A program made the translations under genes and the position numbers. A model generated the notes under the pieces. It had not been told where the DNA came from and did no database searches. It worked only from the letters and a program-made list of their open reading frames with translations. From Siphonodentalium dalli (Eukaryota > Mollusca > Scaphopoda > Gadilida > Siphonodentaliidae): DNA of 64,000 nt. The DNA lies in NCBI GenBank assembly GCA_032622095.1, contig CP136063.1, positions 280,295,426 through 280,359,425 of the forward strand. The letters run 5' to 3'. Shown piece after piece: positions 55,783 through 64,000 of the stretch. Position 1 is the first letter of the stretch. Each line of letters begins with the position of its first letter.

Positions 55783-56251
55783 AGGTACTCAACCCGATAA
55801 AACTCCTCTCAATTACTATTTCAATGGCTTCGGGGGTCAAAAATATATGATTCGAGTCGAGGAAGTCCCCCATCAAAGCTCAGATTTGTTAGATATCGAT
55901 TTTAGAAATCTATTATTTTTCATTATCGGGAATACTATCTGGCCCAGAACTCAGTCAAAATTGCGTTAAAATTACCACTTGATTTTAGAGTTATTCATCC
56001 TTGTCTGTTTGAATAGATTTGGAGTACACATCCAGAGCAGATTACGGCAGTTATTAGTACTCATCTCGAGAACATAACAAATTTGAAAAATCAATATCTA
56101 ATAACTGTGAGCTTTGTTTGATGGGTTCCTCGACTCGAATCAAATATTTTTTACCCCCAAAGCCAAAGAAATAGTAATATAGGACCCTCTGATCGGATTG
56201 TTGTTGTTGGAATCTGTTGAGATGGGGACCCTCTTTACGGGTTGAGTACCT
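55783..56251. mobile_element. TTAA-flanked MITE, family T3, complete
   Basis: 469 bp between TTAA at 55779-55782 and 56252-56255. TIR AGGTACTCAACCCG / CGGGTTGAGTACCT. Longer subterminal inverted blocks include GATTCGAGTCGAGG / CCTCGACTCGAATC. Confidence 0.9.
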
Positions 56252-56255
56252 TTAA

Positions 56256-56320
56256 CCCTTTGAGTGCCAGGGGCCGATCTCATCGGCCCTAATTTTCGGT
56301 CTGTAAAAATAATGTTTTTC
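56256..56320 (+). mobile_element. Left end of a family C MITE, abutting T3
   Basis: CCCTTTGAGTGCCAGGGGC, CGATCTCATCGGCCC and TTTTCGGTCTGTAAAA match the left end of 31210-31673. The single TTAA at 56252-56255 is shared with the preceding element. The right end was not found. Confidence 0.75.
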
Positions 56321-57017
56321 CGCCAAGGAGAAGCCCTTCAACTGAACTATATGGATTATTATCCTCGGCCTTGTGTTATGAGGAGGGTTAAAATTTATTG
56401 TCCGTTTATTGCCTACTCTGGTCAATCAGCGATCGGATTAGCCCACGCATGAATGCGTCCCGTGCAAATGGTCAACTCGGGACGGGAAATATTTTTGTCC
56501 GGTTATTTTGTCCACCCAACATGACCTTGACACGGGTACCCGCAAATGACCTTGGGCGATATTTCGGGCATCAGCGGTGGCAGCGACGTACAGGGTTACC
56601 TTGAAAAACAAAAAATAATGGATCAACCAAAGCCATGGGACCAATCCCGCCAGTGGCGGGCTAATCTGCTAGTCAATATAAATGACAATCATTGAATGTA
56701 ACGAAATTGATTTATTTAAACACTCTTCATTGTTTTGTCCGACTGTTAATTTAAAAACAAAAGTGCTAGCTTCTATAGTTAATGTCAACTGATATTTGTT
56801 GTAATATATATACATCATGTTATGATTATTTAGCTCGACATAGTCGCAGGATTATTTTAAGAATGCATTTATTTTTATCCATGGATCATATATATATTTG
56901 TTACAATTATTATGTGTTAGTGTTATTTTCAGAATGAGACTACATGTATATATAAAATATATAAAGTGATTGAGAATCATAACTGGATTATGTTTATCTT
57001 AAATAATAATGTTCACT
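56321..57017. other. No recognised gene
   Basis: Overlapping short ORFs at 56398-56644 have no domain I can name. Confidence 0.45.
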
Positions 57018-57205
57018 TAACCCTTTCATGTGGGAGCTGTGCTGGTGCAGCATTACAGATCATGTGCCAGTGCATTATCTTATATATGCAAGTCTCCCAT
57101 ATGGAGCCTCGCATATATAAGAGAATGCACTGGCTTACAAGGTCCAGATATATAGGACAATGCATTCTCTTATATGGGAGACTCGTATATATATATATAA
57201 GAGAA
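57018..57205. mobile_element. Family B long MITE, right side truncated
   Basis: TTAACCCTTTCATGTGGGAG and a first hairpin (CCAGTGCATTATCTTATA..AGAGAATGCACTGG). The second hairpin is partial, ending in a TA-rich stretch; the right terminus is missing. Confidence 0.75.
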
Positions 57206-57256
57206 TGATATACTCCCCAAAAGAAATCTGCAACACCATAAGTTCACTTAAGAAAT

Positions 57257-58311
57257 GACAGTAGTTTGAGCATGTTTTTGTGGGATACGGCTCTATGACT
57301 GTTGAGCAGGGTCCGCGCTGGACCGAAATTTACTTTTGCCAAAAAATTTGCCAAATGAAAATATTTTTTGCCAAATTATATTAGCATTTACCAAATGCTT
57401 TCCTTGATAGTATAATTTTCTGCAACCTTAATTATTATGTTTCGACATTCGCGGGTTGAACGACTTTTGATACAGATAGAAAAAGTAGTTAATAATCAAT
57501 TATACTGGCGTCACTATTGTGGTCTATCATACAAAAATAAGCCAATCACCGAACAATACAATTGTAGAAGGGTTGCTTCATCGGAAGGGCACATCACAGG
57601 AGGATTAGTAATCCCTCCAACCATAAGTACTAATTCATGCTATGAGATTAACTGCTTGTTAACAGAGGTGTTAACTTCCCCTAATCCCCTAAACCTGATA
57701 AAACACCACTAATATTAAGAGTTTCCTGAAATGATCGGTAATGATTGACCAATATTTTTCAAATTGCTTGAGGAATTAAAAAATGACTTGCCAAAACTTT
57801 TGCCAAATGAAAATATTTTTTGCCAAATGTCAATTATTTTTGCCATTGGCAAATTTGGCAAGTGGCAGCGCGAACCCTGCTGTTGAGCACATTGTGTGGA
57901 ACATGGACAGTAGTTTGAGCATGTTTTTGTGGGATACGGCTCCTCGACTGTTGAGCACATTGTGTGGAACATGGACAGTAGTTTGAGCATGTTTTTGTGG
58001 GATACGGCTCTACGACTGTTGAGCACATTGTGTGGAACATGGACAGTAGTTTGAGCATGTTTTTGTGGGATACGGCTCTATGACTGTTGAGCACATTGTG
58101 TGGAACATGGACAGTAGTTTGAGCATGTTTTTGTGGGATACGGCTCTATGACTGTTGAGCACATTGTGTGGAACATGGACAGTAGTTTGAGCATGTTTTT
58201 GTGGGATACGGCTCTATGACTGTTGAGCACATTGTGTGGAACATGGACAGTAGTTTGAGCATGTTTTTGTGGGATACGGCTCTATGACTGTTGAGAACAT
58301 TGTGTGGAACA
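57257..58311. repeat. 68-bp minisatellite, split by a hAT element
   Basis: Unit GACAGTAGTTTGAGCATG, TTTTTGTGGGATACGGCTC, TA(T/C)GACTGTTGAGCACATTG and TGTGGAACATG, period exactly 68 bp (57906, 57974, 58042 and so on). About seven copies, nearly identical. One partial unit (57257-57306) is separated from the rest by the hAT at 57307-57879. Confidence 0.93.
57307..57879. mobile_element. hAT MITE inside the 68-bp minisatellite
   Basis: 573 bp. Perfect 8-bp duplication CTGTTGAG (57299-57306 and 57880-57887). TIR CAGGGTCCGCGCTG / CAGCGCGAACCCTG. Subterminal TTTGCCAAATG / TTGGCAAA repeats at both ends. No coding capacity. Confidence 0.93.
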
Positions 58312-58405
58312 CAAAGCGGTTCACACTAAATGTGCTTCAATAGTCACACCACCATATCCCTGAAAAAAAAACAATTAAATTTCATGTAACTATTTTATGT
58401 ATATA

Positions 58406-59052
58406 CCGTACTGACCCGGCTCAAGGCCGATGCCCGTGTTTAAGCCCACCCATATCTTTTGGCCAAATTCCATGCACAGGGGTATATTCGAGTTTAGGCC
58501 CACCCCAAATTTTTTTCAATTTCAGCGGTGGTAAGTAAGTATTTGCTATCAGCTTGTAGACAGCAAAACAGATTGACGAACTTGAGAAATATAATATTTA
58601 TATTAAAAACGGAAAATTATACTTCGTAGGCAAGCGAGAATATTCAATAAAATAAAATAAAGTGAATCTTAAAATCTCATTTGTTTATTCAATTATACTT
58701 CCTGGGGAAACCAATCGTTAACAGACATCAAATACAAAAGAACCCAATCGCTAACGGCGTATAGATGAGAACGTGGTAAAACAACAAGACTGGAAGTGTT
58801 ATTTTAATATTCACATTTAATTGAAAAATTACTTTCTCAAAGTAACTTATACTTACCTTTACTTAATCTGGAAGCCGGGTATATTTCCCGATACTCGGCG
58901 TTAGATTGGCTTTCATCTATTTGATCAGTTTTACTGTCCCGATTTCTTGGGATTTTTGGTTTGCAAAGGGCCATATCCAAGTATAAGCTCACTTGGGTTT
59001 TTGAGTTCAAATAAAACAAAGGCCCCCTGGTCCTAAACCCGGGTCAGTACGG
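58406..59052. mobile_element. TA-flanked MITE (Tc1/mariner type)
   Basis: 647 bp with TIR CCGTACTGACCCGG / CCGGGTCAGTACGG and TA on both sides (58404-58405 and 59053-59054). Subterminal blocks GTGTTTAAGCCCACC and GGTCCTAAACCCG are only loosely paired. No transposase ORF. Confidence 0.85.
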
Positions 59053-59054
59053 TA

Positions 59055-60119
59055 CAAGTAGTTGTTTTTCTTATTTGTTACATAAAGTCAACATTCTACG
59101 TCAATTATTGTCTCTGTGATAAGAGCCTCTAAATATATAGTGTACATTTGAGTTGCACCATTGATAAGGCTGTGACGGCCAAAATCTTTGGCTAAAAAGT
59201 GACTTTTGGTTCTTCGACTGTTACAGATCAATATTGTGAGTTTGCCTGTGCTCTCAAATTCTCACTTATAAGTTTGAAAACAAGATTTTGACAAATGAAA
59301 CATTGCCGACTGGGATTCAGATTTCTTCAATTGGAGCCGATCGGTGAAATAGAGGCAGAGCAAGGGACCTTGAGTCATTGTCCTCTACAGAATACTGTGA
59401 AACTCCTAAGAATCATCCATGAAATCATTAGGCATGTACATGTATGGCTTATATTTGGAATAGGGTCTTTGGGAAATTCAGATTAAGATTTGTTGAAACA
59501 AGTTCAATCTGTCAGTTTTCCCTCGTAAAAGTTTAATTTTTACACCTGCTTTACAGAAACTATTCCAGCAATGGAATTTAAATTGATTATTTAGAATGTT
59601 GTAGGAGCACAGGTTAAACATATTTCGAGACATTAGCAAACTATTTTAATGCATGATCCCTGAATATTCAACTCAATATAGTATGTTTATATCCTAATTG
59701 TACAGAGTTCCAGAGATTATTCAGTCTCTGCAGTCTTGATACCGACTCAATGGCCATTGGCCTCTTCTTGTGCTTGCTGTCGGCCACTTGTTTAAAACAT
59801 CGTCTGGTGCTTGTAATTTCTGAACATTCCCAATTTAAAACTTAATGAGAGAATCCCTTCAGTAGAGAATTGGTTAAATACTCATTTCGTCATTAGAGAC
59901 CAGTATTTTTGGGGTCATGAAGATAATTTTTATTTTAAATTAACAAAACATCAAAAATAATTGGGACTCAGATAATACTTGAAACTTCAGTATTATAAAC
60001 ATTGTAACTCATTGATTACTAAATGGAACATCCCACTCAGTTATAAAAGTATATACTGGAATGTGCTATTAATCATCTGGAGGGATGTGCAGGAAACAAA
60101 AGCAGACGATAGACAGACC
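59055..60119. other. No recognised gene; family D fragments
   Basis: TTAAATACTCATTTCGTCATT at about 59872 and TATAAAAGTATATACTGGAA at about 60042 are family D blocks. Otherwise nothing. Confidence 0.5.
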
Positions 60120-60256
60120 AACAGATAATATAAGTGCAGAAACATTCCTATTCATTAGTGGGAAATGTACAAATAATAGGTTCCGCAAACAGCTATTATC
60201 TGAACATTTCATAAGGGAACTACTTGTCAGCGAGTATTAGTTATCAGAATGTTAAC
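60120..60256. mobile_element. Family D repeat end
   Basis: GGGAAATGTACAAATAATAG and ATTATCTGAACATTTCATA flank CCGCAAACAGC, followed by CTACTTGTCAGCGAGTATTA and GTTAA. Confidence 0.65.
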
Positions 60257-60274
60257 CCTTCTTTACTCAAGCCT

Positions 60275-60715
60275 ACAAATAGCGTGTCTGTCATTTGCAG
60301 AATGAGGTCCCCAGAGGGTGAATTTAGTGACGCTATCCCGCATAGCGGGCTAGCATCACTAAATTCACCCTCTGGGGCCTCATTCTGCTTAGGCCTCATC
60401 TTCTGGGAAGTATCTATGGTATCAAATTAACATTGTTTTTAGTTACGTTTTCCCATCTGGGAAGTTTCTATATCCCCTAATTTGCAGAAGATAAAATCCA
60501 TAATTGAGGTGCCCAATGGGTGAACATCACCAACTTCAACTGGGAAACTTCAAATTGATCCTAGGTCTGCCATAGCAGTTGAGGGCCTAAGCAGAATGAG
60601 GTCTCCAGACGGTGAATTTAGTGATGCTAGCCCACTATGCAGGATAGCGTCACTAAATTCACCCTCTGGGGACCTCATTCTGCAAATGACAGACATGCTA
60701 TTTGCAGGCTTGTCT
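60275..60715. mobile_element. MITE family G, long copy with unique centre
   Basis: Outer arms CAAGCCTACAAATAGCGTG / CATGCTATTTGCAGGCTTG. Each side carries a GAATGAGGTCCCC hairpin (60299-60390 and 60593-60684), and about 200 bp between them matches the sequence interrupted by the hAT at 42276. This is the fullest form of family G in the window. Confidence 0.85.
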
Positions 60716-60791
60716 TTACTAGATACTCATTGTCAACTAGATCCCTTGGGAAAATGTTCAGATAATAAGTTCAACATAGGCCCTTGCTTAA

Positions 60792-61054
60792 CCCTTCCAT
60801 GACTGGAGCTTCCTGAAATTTTGCGAAAAAACTTGTGCCAATGCATTGTCTTGTATATGCGAGACTCCTATAGGGAGACTCCCCTATATAAGAGAATACA
60901 TTGGCCCTACCAATATTTACCTTGACCTTGTAAGCCAGTGCATTATGTTATATATGCAAGGCTCCCTGTGAGAGACTCAGATATGTAAGAGAATTCACTG
61001 GCAGAGGCACAGGATCTTTAATGCTGCACCAGTGCAGTTTCCGTCATGAAAGGG
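60792..61054. mobile_element. Family B long MITE, complete, TTAA-flanked
   Basis: TTAA at 60788-60791 and 61055-61058. Ends CCCTTCCATGACTGGAGC and CCGTCATGAAAGGG. Two decayed hairpins between. Confidence 0.82.
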
Positions 61055-61097
61055 TTAACTTATTATCTGAACATTTCCCACCAATGAATAAGAATAG

Positions 61098-61302
61098 AGT
61101 AATGCCCTAAATAATTGACTCCTTAACCACAGCATAATTATGGGTAATTTTTCAGGATTTAGTCGGAAATATGGCTTGTTGCCATTCGTCGGAAAGCTCT
61201 CTTCCGATGAATGGCAACAAGCCATATTTCCGACTAAATCCTGAAAAATTACCCATAAGTCTGCTGTGGTTAAGGAGTCGATTATTTAGGGCATTACTGT
61301 AC
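61098..61302. mobile_element. Palindromic MITE family A, complete copy
   Basis: Ends AGTAATGCCCTAAATAATTG / TTATTTAGGGCATTACTGT. Arms contain TTTTTCAGGATTTAGTCGG; centre GGAAAGCTCTCTTCC. Confidence 0.87.
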
Positions 61303-61444
61303 TTCTGCATGTGTGATCTCTTCATCTGTTTGTTGTCTGCTTAAATTTTCTGAACATCCTTCCGATTAATAGGCCATTCCAATGTATACTTTTATAACTG
61401 AGTGGGAGTATCCATTCAGTAAAGCAAGGGTTTAGACAGTCTGG

Positions 61445-61698
61445 TTAATAGTAACCTCTCGGTGACACACGGGACCTTGTATAATACTCTCTTGAATATG
61501 GCCGCATGCGATAATCAAATCCGTCATCAATAGCAGCATCGTCTGGGTGATTGTACATACAAATGTCAGGAATCATGAGGATGGATACCACCCATAGTAA
61601 CACCGCAGCAACCACGGTCAATCCTGCAGAATATGCTAATCCGAAAGGTGATGGAATGTTCGCAAAAAACAGTCCAAATCCGATGAATATAACAACAC
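61445..61698 (-). CDS. Last exon of a multi-pass membrane protein
   Basis: Read on the minus strand, an acceptor TTTATATTGTAG (61699-61710) precedes an 83-residue open frame ending in TAA at 61445-61447. It begins with two bases completing a split codon, then V-V-I-F-I-G-F-G-L-F-F-A (end of a membrane helix), a short N-I-P-S-P-F-G loop, a second helix (A-G-L-T-V-V-A-A-V-L-L-W-V-V-S-I-L-M), and a hydrophilic tail with D-D-A-A-I-D-D-G and several Tyr/Arg residues ending R-G-Y-Y. This suggests the last two helices and cytosolic tail of a tetraspan-type protein, but I do not recognise the family. Upstream exons are not seen up to 64000. Confidence 0.6.
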
Positions 61699-61710
61699 CT
61701 ACAATATAAA

Positions 61711-62589
61711 AAAGTTACATAAAAAATAAACTGGAATGGTTATGATTAAAACATTTACTGTGAAAACAGACAAAATATTCATTTATAAAAACTTTTAAAC
61801 TTTACTTTCTGAGCTTCAGCCACAAAAGTACAGTTATATTTACACCCCTGTTAATTCGCGATGGCTATTGGCTGAGCTGAGGCAAATGCCTTGGCAAAAT
61901 TAATTTTGTCAGCTTTTTTTGGCAAGACATTTCTCAGAACCTGCCAATGTTTTGTACATAATTGAAACAAATTGCTGCCAACAGCAAAAATTGATTGTTG
62001 AATGCCAAGGACTACTGAGATAACAATGATAATCAGTCATTTTATTAAACCCAGACGCAACCACCGTCTGCCATGGATGATAATGGGCCAAATTCTAATT
62101 GTGAACTGAAATTATACTTTTATGTGTAGAGCATACAACTACATATATGTGGATCCTAGGATTTTTAGCCGAGGAAATATTCTGGCCTGGGCAATTTTTT
62201 ACATAGGCAAATTTTGGCTAAATAACAGGGTTGTCTCTACATATTAGATAAGTATGTATGAGTATCATTTTACTCTACACAGCACAGGCAAAAAATTATT
62301 TTAACCATCATAACTGAAAAGAAATAAAGTTTTAAATCAGGTTTTATACCCATTTTTAACCCATTTATGTGGGTTCCTTCTAACTGCCGTTAATTTAAGT
62401 CATGCAATCTGATTTACTTGGCGGAAATATGGCAAAATCCAATGAATATAGGAAGTGCTATAAAACGAAATAAAAATATAAACAAAAAATATTTAAAACC
62501 TGAACAAAACAAATGCTATAGTTTTTTTTGTTTATAATATTGTCATTGTTAGATTAACACTATCAAATAAAAATGAGCCTTTAGTCATT
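61711..62589. other. Probable intron of the minus-strand gene, no feature
   Basis: AT-rich sequence. No second exon was recognised on the minus strand. Confidence 0.45.
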
Positions 62590-63216
62590 CTTTAACCACC
62601 TTTTATACTAAATACTCTGATGAGTAGTTATCCCTTAGGAAATCTTCAGATAATAAATCCGGCAAACTTTGTTGAACTTATTATCTAAACATTTCCCACC
62701 AATGAATATTTTTACCATGTGCCAATGCATTCTCTTATATATGCGAGTCGACCATAGGTCGCCTCGCATATATAAGAGAACGCATTGGCCTAACAATTTT
62801 TTATCATTTTTTTTAAATAAATGTTTCTTACAATTTTTAGGACATAAAATAAAAAACATCCATTACCCTGCAGGGAGCCCCACACATATATAGAAGCATA
62901 TAGAAGAGTGTCGTCTGCTCATGTTTGTCTGGGGCTCTGTATGGGTAAAATTATAAAATTGTTAAAGAATACAAGAAAAAATTGTTAGGCCAATGCATTC
63001 TCTTATATATGCGAGGCGACCTATGGTCGACTCGCATATATAAGAGAATGCATTGGCACAGGGTATGAATATGAATCATTCTGATTTTGTGTTATCTGTA
63101 TTTTTCTGTCTGTCGTCTGCTTGTATTACCTGAACATCTCTTCAAATGAATAAGAGACCGCTCCAAATTATACTTTAAGGCTGAATGGGAGAATCCATTC
63201 AGTATAGAAAGGGTTA
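62590..63216. mobile_element. Family D MITE, complete, containing family F copy 3
   Basis: Left TTTAACCACCTTTTATACT, the GTTCAACA-type hairpin at 62640-62700, and right end CATTCAGTATAGAAAGGG then TTAA (63213-63216). A family F composite (ACCATGTGCCAATGCATTC at 62715 to GAATGCATTGGCACAGGGT at 63064) sits inside. It has the same three-hairpin layout as 33054-33504, including the GAGCCCC/GGGGCTC centre. Confidence 0.8.
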
Positions 63217-63614
63217 ACCCTTTACCCAACAGAAGGGCCCTGTGCCAATGCATTCTCTTATATATGCGAGTCGACCATAGGTCGCCTCGCATATATAAGA
63301 GAATGCATTGGCTTAACACATTAAAAATTATAAAATTGTTAAAGAATGTAAGAAAAAATGGTAAAAAGTGTTAAAAAAAGATTTTTTTTAGGCCAATGCA
63401 TTCTCTTATATATACGAGGCGACCTATGGTCGACTCGCATATATAAGAGAATGCATTGGCACGGGGTATAACTGTAACTATCACAATGTGGTCAAGGAGC
63501 CGGTTCCAATGATATCCATATTTGTATGGTTCTATTGAGACAGACCGAAGATATTTTAGGCTGTTGAAGCTTTATTTGGCCGGTTTTGGCCAGTTTGTTG
63601 GGTAAAGGGCTAAG
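63217..63614. mobile_element. MITE E with two family B hairpins, flanked by 41-bp direct repeats
   Basis: Ends CCCTTTACCCAACAGAAGGG and TTTGTTGGGTAAAGGG are inverted repeats. Hairpins at 63246-63314 and 63391-63463. On both sides stands the same family D terminal segment (AAGGCTGAATGGGAGAATCC through AGAAAGGGTTAA, at 63177 and 63611). Confidence 0.8.
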
Positions 63615-63654
63615 GCTGAATGGGAGAATCCATTCAGTATAGAAAGGGTTAAAC

Positions 63655-63925
63655 ACCTTTTATAAATGGGTTAGGGGTCAGACCCATCAACTTGACTCCC
63701 AGGTTTTGAAATGTTGTGTCACTGTGCATGTTTGTGTTACGAAGACAGCCCCAAATGCCTATATTTCTGATCGCGGCCTATAGAGACTTGGGGTACAAAT
63801 AGGAGGTGACTTGAGGTTCCTTGTTAGAGGTGTCCAAAACTCCAAATTTGAATTTACAACAACACCCAAATCTATGAGTTGAAAGTATTCAACTGATTTC
63901 CAACTGTCAAACAATTTCAATTTAA
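63655..63925. other. No recognised feature
   Basis: No gene or repeat supported. Confidence 0.45.
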
Positions 63926-63927
63926 GG

Positions 63928-64000
63928 CAGTGGCTATTCGCCACCCAGGTGGCGAATAGTCATATTACATAGGAATCGCTATTCGCCACCCGGGTGGCGA
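63928..64000. repeat. Tandem 27-bp palindromes at the window edge
   Basis: GCTATTCGCCACC(C)AGGTGGCGAATAG at 63930 and a second copy with CGGG centre from about 63973, cut by the window end. It may be the start of an array or of a palindromic MITE. Confidence 0.7.

Overview
The window is animal nuclear DNA. Its coding sequence is split into short exons with GT/AG introns, the base composition is AT-rich, and interspersed repeats are dense. A tRNA-derived SINE with an (ATCA)n tail and the general repeat repertoire look most like a mollusc or another lophotrochozoan. That placement is an inference from repeat style, not from a marker gene.

Host genes. One gene can be assembled completely from the sequence: a plus-strand SLC22-type (organic cation/anion) transporter with nine coding exons from 30825 to 52971, whose splice phases agree throughout and give 554 residues. 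A second host gene is represented only by its last exon, on the minus strand at 61445-61698, which encodes two membrane segments and a cytosolic-type tail. I found no rRNA, tRNA gene, CRISPR or bacterial-type operon.

Layout. 0-20 kb is repeats only: inverted tandem-repeat arrays, a 2.1-kb foldback structure (5203-7343), two identical-length TTAA-flanked elements in opposite orientation (8587-9857), a degraded BED-type hAT element (about 11.6-12.7 kb), and a MULE DNA transposon (13884-16538) with subrepeat-bearing TIRs and a PHD/FLYWCH transposase gene that has lost an internal part. 20-27 kb is a nested structure: a long-TIR element hit by a LINE whose 15-bp target duplication also encloses a 2.4-kb tandem array. 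27-30 kb has a clean SINE and a nearly perfect 21-bp minisatellite. 30-53 kb is the transporter gene, its introns packed with MITEs. 53-64 kb is mainly palindromic MITEs, a 68-bp minisatellite split by a hAT MITE, a TA-flanked MITE, and the last exon of the second gene.

Most striking observation. The last intron of the transporter gene holds about 47 copies of a 68-bp unit that is a copy of that intron's own 3' splice site plus the first 45 nt of the last exon. Each unit carries the same TTTTCCAG acceptor and would encode the same 15 residues, most then meeting a TAA. The real acceptor has no obvious local feature that sets it apart from the decoys. A hAT transposon with a perfect 8-bp target duplication later split the array. 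The recurring theme elsewhere is TTAA-flanked, often palindromic, non-autonomous elements, several of which abut and share one TTAA.
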